Assembly: GCA_021464245.1 (NCBI GenBank) | Contig: JADCRB010000029.1 | Coordinates: forward strand, 936,712 to 1,000,711 | Reading direction: 5' to 3' | Source: Carallia brachiata | Lineage: Eukaryota; Streptophyta; Magnoliopsida; Malpighiales; Rhizophoraceae | Length of the DNA: 64,000 nt | Shown: positions 1 through 11,964 of the stretch, piece by piece | Position numbering within the stretch: the first letter of the stretch is position 1 | Layout: the number at the start of each line of letters is the position of its first letter | Position numbers and translations under genes: made by a program | The notes under the pieces: generated by a model | Database searches by the model: none | What the model was told of the DNA's origin: nothing | What the model saw: only the letters and a program-made list of their open reading frames with translations

Positions 1-2092
1 TAAAAATAATAAATATTTTTAAAAAATTAAATTTTATTTTAAAAATATAAATTACAGTTTTAATTGAAATAAAATTCGAGATAAATTTATCGGGGATATC
101 AACTTTTTTTTTTCTTCAAAAAAAGGATAATTAAGTGATGGCAGGCGGCTCCCCGAATTGACTGAAATGTGCGTTTGTGTTTGATAAAAAAGACCACCGC
201 TGTGCGAGAAAATTTAAACAATCATTTGTTGGACGTTATTGACTAGAGAAATTATACATGGACAGAATGAAATGATCCTACGGAATTAATTGTAATGTTT
301 ATAAAATTTTAACTGTAAATTTCGAAAATTTTTATACATTTTATTTTTATATAAATAGAGTTATAAGGCCGTTTTCTCTCCGACTCTTTAATATTTATTT
401 GTGGAATCAGCAATAACAGCTCCCGGTTCATTGACCGTTGTTTTGACTTGTGACGAGTGATGGGTGAGCGACAAAGACTTCTCTTGATTACTTACTTTTT
501 TTATGTTTTATTTTTATTATTATTTTTTTTTTTTTTTTTTGTGGTTGCCAATTTGTGTGGATGATGAGGAAACTATAACTTGCCATGTTCGTCGTTTTCT
601 GACTCGATGCCATGCCGCCTGACATGTCACCCGTTAAATTAACGTATTTGGTCACATTTTTACGGTGTAAAGTGTATGATTTAACTTTAAAAAAATATAT
701 TTTATTATCCTCTCATCTTTATTATATGTTTTAATCTAGGTTCGAAAAATCAAATCGATTATTAAATAAAAAAATAAAAAAATTTAAAATTTAATCAATT
801 TAATTAGAATTGAACTAATAAAATTTTATTTAATATTAAGTATATAAAAATTAAATATTTATAATTGTGTCATATTATAATTGATATATTTATAATTCAA
901 TGTAAGTTTTGAATTTCAAAATTAATTATAAACTATTGATACAAATTTTGAGTTCCCAAAGTGACCATTGCCCAATGCATCCTTTGTTTGGACATTACCC
1001 ATAGCCTTTCGTTTTTTGAACGTTACCCAATACATCTTTCCTTTTTCCCAAAGACCGAACTGCCTCCATAGTTTATTGACTGTCTGAATTTTGTAGGAGC
1101 GCCACGTCGCCTGTCGCTGATTGATCGAACCGAAAAAATCAAACTGACACTAGTTTAGTTGAACTGATCGATTTTTCAATCTTTTTATTAATTTATTAAC
1201 ATTCTGACTTTTTGCCATAACCGAACCAAATCATAAAACGGTTTTCCGATTTTTTTATTGAATCAATCGGTCTAATTTGGTACTGAAAACCATAATTTAA
1301 TAAGTATTATTACGTAATAGTACTCTTATAGATATTCACATGATGCTCTCGTTTTATTAAAAAAAAAAATTTCAGGTTGTGAGAGTTATCTTCGTATTGC
1401 GATAATGAATTAAGACTTGAATGTCATGTGCAAAATGTGTGATTTAATGTGGGGTTTATACAACTTAGAATTTTTTTTGGACCAATATACAACCTAGACT
1501 TGTTGGAAATGAATTAAGTCGCCGCCGCTTCCAGTTGCCGCCGCTGGAATAGTTGGAAATGGTTTCTGTTGGACTTTTGTGTATTGGATGATATGTATTG
1601 ACGGTGTATTTGTTTATGGTTGTAGCTTGGCTGTCTCGGATTTCGTTGTTGGAAATATTGGGACAAATTCTACCAGTAGTCTACCATGATACAATAAGTG
1701 CTACTGTATGTAACTTTATCTGGTTATGTTAGGTTTAATTAACACCTCAAGATTAATTAGATTTAATAATAATCTAGTAACTAATCTCAAAATTTATGTC
1801 TTAATTGTTAATATTCAGTCGGATTATATGATTTGTATGTCTTTAATGCCGATTTTTTCTCTTACTTTAAGTAGGTATTTTTGATGTTATTGTGTCGGCC
1901 TAATGTATAAATTCCCTGCATATTAATGCAACAATTTCTACTTCGGTCAAAAAGAAATATATACAATTTAAACTTTCTATTGAGCTTTTGGTTGTATTCT
2001 CCTACGTTAGATAGTTATCCACTATCTCCTAATCACTCCGACTGCGCTCGATCTACTTTTTGTTGCTTGCAATTTTAGATGCTAATGGTCCG
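1..2092. other. AT-rich intergenic region, no gene seen
   Basis: No exon-like open frame with a recognisable product is visible on either strand. The region is AT-rich with poly-T runs (for example near 521-540). The stretch at about 1120-1300 has recurring words of the type ACCGAAC / CGGTTTTCCGATTTT, which often occur in degenerate plant transposon ends, but no pair of ends could be delimited. Confidence 0.5.
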
Positions 2093-2095
2093 TTT

Positions 2096-3508
2096 GGAAT
2101 GGATTTTGTTTTCTGTTTTATGTTTATTTTTCACAAAAAAAAATACAAAACATGTTTAGTATTGATTTTGTTTTCTGTTTTTTGTTAAAAAGGTAAAAGT
2201 GTTTTTTCAAAGAAAAAAAATAAATTGGGAAAACAATAAAAACTAACTTTCCGATTTTGTTTTTCACTTTTTTTTTTATACTTTCTCTTACAACATTTTC
2301 TTTCTCTATCTATCCTCTTTATCATATCTCTCTTTACTCATCCTCTTTCTATTCCTCTATATCTTTTCTCTCACTACTCATTCTCTCTCTACCCTCTCTC
2401 TCCCTTTTCTATCTCTACCATTCTCTCTCTACCCTCTCTCTCTATTTTCTCTCTCTACTCATTCTCTCTCTACCCTCTCTCTCCCTTTTCTATCTCTACC
2501 ATTCTCTCTCTACCCTCTCTCTATTTTCTCTCTCTACTCATTCTCTCTCCACCCTCTCTCTCCCTTTTCTATCTCTACCATTCTCTCTCTACCCTATCTC
2601 TCTATTTTCTCTCTCTACTCATTCTCTCTCTACCCTCTCTCTCCTTTTTCTATCTCTATCATTCTCTCTCTACCCTCTCTCCCCTTTTTCTATCTCTACC
2701 ATTCTCTCTCTACCCTCTCTCTCTTTTCTCTCTCTACTCATTCTTGTTATACCCTCTTTCTCCTTTTTCTCTTTCTACCATTCTCTATACTAATTCCCCT
2801 CTACCCACTCTCTCTCTCTCTCTCTCCTTTTTCTCCCTCAACCATTCTCTCTACTCATTCTCTCTATACCCACTCTCTCTCTCATTTTTCTCTCTCTACC
2901 ATTCTCTCTTCTTTTTCTTGCTCTATCATTCTCTCTACTCGTTCTCTCTCTCTCTCTTTTTTCTCTCTACCATTCTCTGTCTACCCATATTCTCTCTCCT
3001 TTCTGTCTACCCACATTCTCTCTCCTTTTTCTCGCTCTACTATTATCTCTCTACCCTCTCTCTCCTTTTTCTCTCTCTAGTCATTCACTCTCTACCCAGA
3101 CTCTCTCTTTTTTTTTCTTGTTTTACCATTCTCTCTACTCATTCTCTCTTACCCTCTCTCTCTCATTTTTCTCTCTCTACTATTCTGTTTACTCATTCTT
3201 CTCAACCCTTTCTCTTTCTGTCATTCTCTCTACTCATTCTCTTTCTTCTCTCTTTCTCTCTTCTTTTTCTCTCTCTACTCATTCTCTCTCTACCGTCTTT
3301 CTCTCTCTCTCTCTCTCCCTTTTTTCTCTCTATATTTATATTCTTTTTACCATTTCTATCACTATCCTTTTTCTATCTATTTTTTTATTCTTATAAAAAA
3401 AAAATAAAAATTAACAGTAATAAACACAAAAATTCAGCAAACAACAAAAACTAAAAACAAAAAATGAAAAACAGAAACGAAAAACTGACAGCGTCTTCAA
3501 ACGGGCCC
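2096..3508 (+). mobile_element. MITE-like element with CT-rich minisatellite core (copy 1)
   Basis: The element is 1413 bp and flanked by TAA at 2093-2095 and TAA at 3509-3511. The left end reads TGGTCCGTTTGGAATGG; the right end, reverse-complemented, reads GGGCCCGTTTGAAG, so there are short imperfect terminal inverted repeats around GGNCCGTTTG. The core from about 2290 to 3350 is almost pure pyrimidine on the plus strand. It is a tandem repeat of about 40 bp: TTCTCTCTCT recurs at 2381, 2421, 2462, 2502, 2541, 2581, 2622, 2662 and 2702. A TWA target duplication with GGGCC-type ends suggests a PIF/Harbinger-class non-autonomous element; that is inference. A second copy lies inverted at 16954-18179. 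The long S/L/F/Y-rich open frames here are by-products of the repeat. Confidence 0.7.
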
Positions 3509-3511
3509 TAA

Positions 3512-4726
3512 ACTACTGCATTGGCACCTTCATTCCAACAGGCATTTGTGCAATTTTTGACACCGAAAAGTCGGAAACGTTATTCCAATGGAAAAGGATC
3601 ATTTATTTTAGCTTACGCATTGCCTTTTATTTTTATTTTTTTTTTATTACAAAGGAAGCTATAATAGCTACGGAAAATTTTTTTGACAATGCAAGCATAT
3701 AAATACGTAAGTATGTAATAATTTGATTCATTAGATCATACAAAATTTATTGAATTTAACAAAAAATAAATTATTAACAATTATTAAATTAACTATATAT
3801 TTTTTATATACTTTATTATACATTTTTCATAATCTTATTCCTATCTTGTATGTACCACTACCGTGGTGTTCACAACTGTTATTTTTTAATCTTTGGTTGG
3901 CTGTCGGATGGCCCAAGTCCAAATGGTGGTGGTTGGCATGGTCAATTTATGATGCCAGTTGCTAATCGACAATAAGATAATTAAAGGCCCTGTCGCTCGA
4001 GACAGTTGGCACCTTGCTTAGTACACAAGAAAGAAAATGACACGCCTACGACGTTGCCACATGCCCACAACCAACATCATAACTTCAACAAAATTTTCTT
4101 TTAAAAAATATCTAATTTCAATTAAAAAAATGCAAACACACGGCTAGAAAACGTCTAAGATTAATTGTTTTCGGATTGGATTTGCAAGGTCTTTAAGCGA
4201 AGCTGTACGAATTCAAAGTGCTGAGCTGTGACGATCATTGAAAATGACACTCGCTTCTCTTACCTGGCGCGCCTCGAGAACCTCTTAACATGCAAAAGCC
4301 ATGACTTAACGTGAACGTTGCACCAAACATATACTGCTACGACCACCAGAGTTAATACTATAATTACAATTCAAACTGAATACCTTTTTTTTTTTTGATT
4401 ACACAAATTCTTTTTGCTAGACCTCCAACTCCAACTCCATAGATTAGTAAATTTCATCCACAGAAATATAGTTGGATGTCTTGAGATTAAGCGCTTGCCA
4501 TAACACCAAAAGACCAACGGGATGGCCCTTTCTCATTTTAGTTATTGAGATTAACTGCCACGGAACCAAAAATGGGGAAAAAGAACGAGAATGTATGGAA
4601 CTGAGAGCTTTCGAGAATATGTATCCTCTGAAAGGATTAATGGTAGTCAAATTCAGAAACTAGTTGCACCTGTAAGGACCAGATCGCCAATGCACTTGCA
4701 AAGACTGTTTTTGCATTCCTAATTAA
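3512..4726. other. Intergenic region and downstream flank of BASS4
   Basis: No gene is supported. The part next to 4727 should hold the 3' untranslated region and polyadenylation signals of the minus-strand BASS4 gene. The short open frames on both strands (for example 4444-4663) have no recognisable domain. Confidence 0.45.
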
Positions 4727-7594
4727 TCAGGCTACCTTTGCGTCTTTTGGTGCAGGATGCTTCCGGAGCCAGGAGTTAACCAGAAAAGAGTCCAGGATGA
4801 TCTGCATATGCTAATTCGTGTCAGAGTACCCCCGAGTGTAAGACAAGAGAAAGACACACTCAGACATGGACAACCTGATTTAAATGAGCAGCGACACAAG
4901 GAAGAACGAGCAAACCAGATTCACCAAACACACCACCGAGTTGTTCCACCACTGCTACTAGTACAGGAAGAGTTTTCTGAACAAACCCGTGAAGATATCA
5001 AGCATCAGCAATTGCTGAATATAAAAAAATGGTGGAAAATCAATCACCAATCTGCGTTTCTTCTGTCTCTCCATTCTTGTTACTCTTCTCACTCATACTC
5101 ATGCTTGTGCCAAAACTTTAAGAATTTCACGGTGATAGAAGTGCATTCATTGGCAAAAATTCTGTTGAAGGGAAGAATTGAATGTGACCTGGCTGGCAAC
5201 AAGCACAAAGGCACTGGCATTTTCTTCTCTTGCAAAGATTGATCTGCTGCGTCCAGAGACAGCCGAGAGTCCGCACACAGCAAGAGAATTAAAAGCTAGT
5301 AGGATGATGTGCAAAAGTCTGCAATACACAGTTTGTCTTCCTGTCAGTTGACACTAATACACTGGAGCCAAAATGTCATCAGCAATTATAAAATGTAATA
5401 AATGTCATACATATCTCAAATACAATTTCTTAGTTTGCCTCAAATGTACAATTATATGTCCTGCAATAAATAGTTCAATATCTCTTCAAAAGTAAGACAA
5501 CATTGGGATTTAAGGTCAAAAAAAAAAAAAAAAAAAGGCACGAGAAGAGGAAAAAAATGGCTATTAGTTAATTTTTTTATCAATTTTTCAGGCCTGGCCC
5601 CGGTAGATGTGAAGTGAACATGATCTCTCAACCTTCACCATTTTTACTGTAAGTGGCCTCTCTCAGGCACAAGCCCATGCACTTGAAATTGGCAGTTGGA
5701 GCTTTTACATCATACTAGAAAAGGACCTCCACAGAAAACTACAAGATAGTTTCCATATCCTGAGTCACTGCAGTCTTTATACCATCACATGAGTACCAAA
5801 GAGGAACTGGATTTAAGACTACGTCAGCTAACTAGCCATTGCAAATCCCGAGATCCCAAGGAATCAGGAGCATAATTTGAACTTAGTTCTGAGTTCAGAA
5901 TGACTGATGTCTGAATGTGATCCAGGCACTGCCAGTAAATGGCTCACCTGTTTGCTACTAAAGTCACGTGCATAAGACTTGGTTTATTTTCATGGCTAAT
6001 TACTGTTAACATTCAGGATTGATAAGAAAACAAAAGAATAAAGGCTCTAAGCAAAATGATAAGTTTGGAAAACATACGCTCCCATTCCCACAGCTACAAG
6101 GAAAACTGAAGGCTTAACCATAAGCAGCAGTGACCTCGACCTGCTCACCTGTATCCATGGCACCTGAGTGTACATAATGGTTTTATTGCCCAATATCATG
6201 ATAAACAAAGAATGCAATCTCAGACAGATATGCAACTACGATTCAGATTTTCTTCTATAAAAAATATTGAAACCAAAATACACGTGCCACACAAGACAGT
6301 CAGAATTGCAGAGGGTTTAGTGGTTACAGCTAAGGGAATCCTTTCCTTTCTCAGATTGATAAAAATGTGGAAGGGAAATTCCAGAAAGCCCACAATTATG
6401 TGGGCAATGCCATTCTAGAGTGTCAATTCGCTACTTTTAGGTATCTCACTAATTCAATCTATTCAAATTCAAAAAAAAAATGTGAATTTGTCACACGTGC
6501 ACTGGCATTCTTTCTTGAAAGTAATTATATCGGCAAGAATGCTAATGGATATGAAACTTACTAAACTGAGGAAAATCGCACTGATCTTTGATAGATGCTT
6601 TCGATTTTGATCAACAAACTCTGCCAAGCCTGAAATGCACATTGTATTAGAAATAAAAGAATACATTTCTAAATGCACTACAAACTCACATTACCTTTTC
6701 AAATAGACAAATTTTTGGCCATAAAAATCATGAAGAACATAAGCATCATTACTGGGACATGTTGTCTGGTGCAACAGTAGGTCTTAGCTTCACATCAAAG
6801 ATGAAATCCAAGCAATCACCTCCACTAAAAAGAGAGGGAAAAGAGAGGCTAACAGATGGGAGCATTTCCTCATTCTTTTTCAGATGCCTTCTTTGAAAGG
6901 TAATAACTGAAGAGCAGGTCAATCTTTCAATACAACTTTTCTAGCTTCTCCAAAACAAAATATTTGATGGAAATTTTAAAGGTACTTCTAAAGCCATATT
7001 TATCTACCTAACCTCATACATAAATGCTTTTACTGAGTTCCTAACAGGAAAACAGGGCAAACTTTGTGATTAGTAATGACAATATGAAACTCACCTTTGA
7101 AGGATTCTCGAAAAGCCTGTCAATCAAAAGGCATAAGTTATAACCATAAATGATAAAAGCAAGCGAAGAGCATGGCAAAACATATAAGACCATATGATTC
7201 TACTGGCATGTTTCCAAGCAGAAACTGACAGAAGATTTACAACTTATGTTGTTTGCACGAAGTCTTCTAACAACAAGACACTGTAGGATTCCCCTCCCAT
7301 CCGAGAAGGAGAAGTTTCTCTAATGATAAATATGTTGACTAAGATGATGTTCTGCAAAATTACTTATATCATGAGTCTCTATCAAGTAACTCAAGTAATT
7401 ACCTTCCCCAGTATAAGGGGGACAAGAAGTGTAACAACAAGGCTTCTAAACAGTTGCTTGGTAGGAACAGAGACACCAACCCCAGCAGCTATGAATTTGG
7501 AGATAGAAAATGGAACCTGAGAGATAACACAAGATCATATTTGACATTAGCATGGCACAATGAGGAAATTATACCTGTAAAGCAAATGAAACTC

Positions 7595-7634
<40 letters not shown>

Positions 7635-10226
7635 CCGAGAGATCGCACATCAGACCAGATAGAGGGGGCCAAGAGGTTGCACATCAGACCATTTGCCTGT
7701 AACTAATTACTAAACTTTGTTTAGAAATTAGCATTTGCTGCTTGCAATCCTACAATGTTTATTTAGAGAATTGCATTTGCCTGTCTGTTTTATATTCCAC
7801 GAGAATTGAAAATTATAACGATCCCAAGCAAATTACAAAACCCTCCCAAATTTGGAAAGCATTGCATTTTTCTTTTGGTGCTAGATTCTAGTATCTGGAA
7901 ATCACATTGGACTCTGATTAATTTGGTTCGAGTCGAGAAGGACCCACTAAGGGGGCAAAGCTCTCTTAGCGTCTATTTTCTCCATACACAAGACTCGAAC
8001 TCGAGACTTTACTTAAGGAAAACCAAGCTCCAGCCACTCAGACCAACAGCATTGGTGAAAGCACTGCATTGAAAGACCTTTACATTTAAGATCCAACAAA
8101 CTGGATCCCTCCTGTTTCATGATACTTACCTGTCAATACGGCATCAAATCGGAGAAACCTTGAGCTACATTCAAGCACAATACACCACTAAATGGAGCAA
8201 AGGATACCAATTTGCCCCTGGGGGGAACTTTAAATAGTTTTTTCCTGGGCTTCAAATTTCTCTAGAGGAACAACATTAAATAACAATTAACAAGAGGAAC
8301 TTGAATTCCTGTTTCTCAGTCTATTGAGCATGAATGTCTATGGCTACAAAAGTCTTTTTATAGCAAATATGACATGTGCAGCAGTAATATACAAATGTGG
8401 ACCAGCTGACAGAAACCCATTTCTGCTACAAAGAGGTTGATTTGCTAAAATTGTCAAGGATGGACTTCAACAGAGGCTCACATGTGAAAGCACAATCCTA
8501 ATGAGTAAGATATCAGTAAGTAGAAATGCAACATAGGTGAATTGTGCTTAAAATTGGCATTGTGCTTTGTCCCAATTTTCCCATATAATTTCTAGCTGAC
8601 ATCGAGATCTCTTTTCTGGTAAAATGAAGAAAAGCTATGGAAAATAGGAAAAAAGAGCATACGACTTTGTGATGCAACTCTAAATTGAAAGCTGCAGTTA
8701 ATTTTCAAGCTCACATAATACATGGTAACTTCAAAGTGCAGAATAATAACTCAGACATGAGCCAAAACGTTTTGGCACCCAATTAATTGGTATATATTAC
8801 TTATAAGTACAGATGTTACAACAGTGCATGATGCATCAAGATGAAACCATCCAGATTATATCTTTAATGGCTGCCAGACATAGAATGTGGAGCTACAATT
8901 TAACCACATGTTAGTAAATATGCTCTTTGTCAAACTTACAATCAGAATTCCTAGAAGACTCGATATTACTGTCATTGCAAGAGCAAGTGCAGAATTTCCT
9001 CCTGCAAGCTGCACATGAGAAACAAAAGCTACTGTGAAGCATAAAATTGATTTATAGGGATGTATGGAAATTTAAGAAACAACAATATTATAGCAATAAA
9101 CCTGAGTTAGAGCCACTCCACTCGATAAAGTAGTTGGCATACAACAAAATAAGGCCAGTCCTGCAGGAAAGGTTGAACTTAAAAAGATTTCAGCTAAGAT
9201 AGAAAATAGCTTACGACTGTTGATGACACCCACTTTTAGTTAAAATTAGAACAAATACATAATAAGATCTCACTAGCAAACATTTTCAATTACAGCAGCC
9301 ACAAAAATGCAAAATATGCAATCCAGTTAAAGATTAATAAGGTCAATCTTAAGCCTTAACAGGAATTCACATCCAAGAAACAATTCATGCACAGATAAGA
9401 ATGCAGCCAGCTGACATGCACAATGCTTTCTAAACACAATGAATCCGGCATCAAAATGGCTCTTCGATGAAAAAGTGACATATTAAAAGCAAAGACTCTC
9501 ACACAGGTCAACTCAAGTTGCACCCACACTTAATGCATTTTCATTGACTGATGCCATCTGGAATGCGCAAAGACGAAATCTTGAAACACCTGGTCCCAAG
9601 TTATTTAAAAAAGCAAAGACTCTCACACGGACACAGGTCAACTTTCAGTTGCATTCAAGCATGTGACCATTCGGGTCCACTTATGTCAGCAACAGTTGAA
9701 TCCACAATAAGAGCCATGTTTGATAACAAAGAAGAATTCATTTAGAAACTGCAGTACTCAGCAAAGCTTCATCACAATTTTCAAGAGAAAATAATCCATT
9801 TTTTTCCAAAATTGAAATTTAAATACAACTGAAACCAAAGATTTCGAAATCATTTCCATACTAAGAATGATCTAAAAGTTAAGTCAACAAATCTATACAA
9901 ATAGAAGATCTCCTGATGTATACAGCACGGCAAAATGAATTCATTTCCACTCCCAATGTAACACACAGACAGACACACAGTCCAATTGCCAAACCTGTCA
10001 CAAATTCCTGAGGCTGGAGCTTAATGAGCAAGATTATCCTTGAAAAATATGGTGTAAATAACAGAATGGAGCACTGCATCAATAGAGTAGAAGCAGATCA
10101 CTAGTTTATGCTAGCATCAGTATAACACCATTGCAAGTGGCATATACAAATTGCAAAACTCCCAGCAGACAAGAAGGTAGATCCCTTCCCCCCCCCCCCC
10201 CCTCCCAAAAAAAAAAACCAGAACAC

Positions 10227-10258
<32 letters not shown>

Positions 10259-11266
10259 GACAGAACACAAACTCATCTCTCAACCCACATATAATCATGC
10301 AAAGGAGCTCTTAAAAAAAAAAAAAACAGGAACAAAACAACAGAAAATAAAAGAAAAAAACTGAACCTAAAAAATGGATAATGGCAGCAAGAATTTCAAG
10401 TTCATACAAGCCCGAAAACTCCCACGGGCCAGGCTTCCACAGCAGCACTGATATCCCCATTCCTCAACGTCAAACCTGCCTCATCCAGCAGATTAAAAAA
10501 CAAAAAAAAAAGGATAAGGCACCAAACTAGAGGGGGAAAAAATTAAACGAAAATCCACCACAAATCAATTAAATGTACAGTATCGACTTTCTAACCAGAG
10601 ATTATAAAAATGCCAAAAGTGCTGAACTTTGACAGATAATATCTATCAGCAAGACATCCCAGACTAGGATTTGCAAGTCCTAGCAATACTCCACCAATTA
10701 GTGCTGCAAATAACACCGTACAGCAGTATCCTAAGTATGTGATAGACACCCAAAGAATGAACAAACACAAATCGTAATCAAATAATGCCTAAAACATTAA
10801 TACCCAGCGGAAGAAAATTATCCGCCGTGAAATTCAAGAACCAATGTAACGTATTCGCCAGACCAGGTTTGGCAGCTTCACTTCCATTGCCATCTACCTA
10901 ACAACATCCACAACAATCCCTTCAAAAAAATAATAAAAGGCAACTGCCAATTAAACTACTCTGTTCTACGAATTTTCCAAACCGGAAGAATATATATATA
11001 TATAGATATATAAAGAAAGACGAGTTTGTGTTTAAATGTTAGTGCCAAATTATCAAACTCGATATATTATCGGGGACCTGATGGGGCTGTCCAGAGGCTC
11101 TGGTTATGACGCCAGGCAATATGGAGGGACGGCGGCAGCCCCCTCTTATAGAGACTGAGCCGGTGGAGTACCGCACCGGAAAGTTCGGCTTCCGCCAGTG
11201 GTGGCGCGACGCTGGCAATTGCGCGGATGGGATAGTTAGCAGTAGGGATTGGATGCTTCCCGCCAT
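4727..11266 (-). CDS. BASS4: Plastid sodium/metabolite cotransporter, BASS4 type
   Basis: Membrane cotransporter of the bile acid:sodium symporter family, expected in the plastid envelope; the substrate is not evident from sequence. Fourteen exons read on the minus strand: 11266-11078, 10897-10804, 10703-10596, 10475-10408, 10073-9995, 9160-9102, 9008-8940, 7516-7403, 7116-7095, 6629-6562, 6163-6078, 5318-5189, 4976-4875, 4801-4727. All junctions are GT-AG and total 1263 nt, giving 420 aa. The N-terminal 63 residues (MAGSIQSLLLTIPSAQ...) are S/R/P-rich, as in a transit peptide. Conserved pieces that I recognise from Arabidopsis BASS4 include LANPSLGCLADRYYLSKF, CCMPTTLSSGVALTQ, LAGGNSALALAMTV, VPWIQVSRSRSLLL and QLGGVFGESGLLVLPCVAAH. 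The ninth exon is only 22 nt. The start is the first ATG of the frame. The gene is divergent from the aminopeptidase gene, 698 bp away. Introns carry a SINE and a GA microsatellite. Confidence 0.92.
7599..7633 (+). repeat. (GA)n microsatellite in BASS4 intron 7
   Basis: About 17 perfect GA units. It lies in the intron between the exons ending at 8940 and starting at 7516, about 80 bp upstream of the acceptor in the gene's own direction, where the transcript reads as a CU-rich tract. Confidence 0.9.
7915..8078 (-). mobile_element. tRNA-derived SINE remnant in BASS4 intron 7
   Basis: On the minus strand, an A-box-like TGGTCTGAGTGGCTGG (about 8035-8050) is followed by a B-box-like GAGTTCGAGTCTTG (about 8000). 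This is the layout of an internal RNA polymerase III promoter in plant tRNA-derived SINEs. The ends and target duplication were not resolved. It is inserted in the same orientation as the host gene. Confidence 0.6.
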
Positions 11267-11964
11267 TCGTTACTCGTCGTCAGCGAAACTCGAAACAGCA
11301 CGCAGCTCGATTCCGGAATTTTTGTTGCGGAAAAAGTTGCTGTCATGGTTTGGGCCCGACTCCCGAGAGTTGGATCGGTTTGATGGGTCGCGTAAAGTGC
11401 GGAAACGAAAACACTATTTAGCCACATTTAATAGAAAGTATTAAATTAAAAAATATTAAATTAAAAAATAAATAAATAATTAGATATTTTTAAATTAATT
11501 ATATATTTTTTATAAATTTACTTATGTATATTTTTTTAATTAAATATTGTATAATTTTAATATTATATTAATTAAATTATTATGAATTTGTAGTTTAAAT
11601 AGTTGTAATATTACGTTAGTTAAAGATTTTTCCTTTTTTTAATAGAATTCATTAGGAGGATAGAGATCATAAGACAGAAGATTTGTTAATAATGTAATAA
11701 TTATAAATATTTATATAATAAAAAATATAAAAAAAAATTAACACAATTATATAAATATAAATTATAATTATATTATAAATACTTTTTTTATCGGTCACTA
11801 TTTTATGTCCTCTAATATTTTTTTTTTTTTAATATACATAAGCTAAAGAGAAGTAAAAAATTCTAGTTGCTAACCCGAAGAATTCTAAAGACTTCGAATT
11901 GCATTGGGTGGTCCGTGGTCGTCATCGTGCTACAGCCCCACACTGCACTGAAGTAACAAGAAAA
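11267..11964. promoter_or_regulatory. Shared divergent intergenic region BASS4 / aminopeptidase
   Basis: 698 bp separate the two start codons, so both promoters must lie here or overlap neighbouring sequence. A TGGGCC (site II-like, TGGGCY) motif occurs near 11350, about 85 bp upstream of the BASS4 ATG; such motifs are common in promoters of plant genes for organelle proteins. The middle (about 11430-11850) is very AT-rich. No TATA box could be assigned with confidence. Confidence 0.45.

Noticed and set aside
2257..3454. Overlapping open frames of 92-236 codons rich in Ser, Leu, Phe and Tyr
   Set aside because: They are read straight from the CTCTCTAC minisatellite; there is no domain, they overlap in several frames, and composition is set by the repeat.
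4757..5242. 161-codon plus-strand open frame
   Set aside because: It is antisense to three real BASS4 exons (4727-4801, 4875-4976, 5189-5318) and has no domain of its own.
10131..10364. Frame with a poly-Pro run and a QTHTQT stretch
   Set aside because: Arises from a C run and CT/CA microsatellites in a BASS4 intron.
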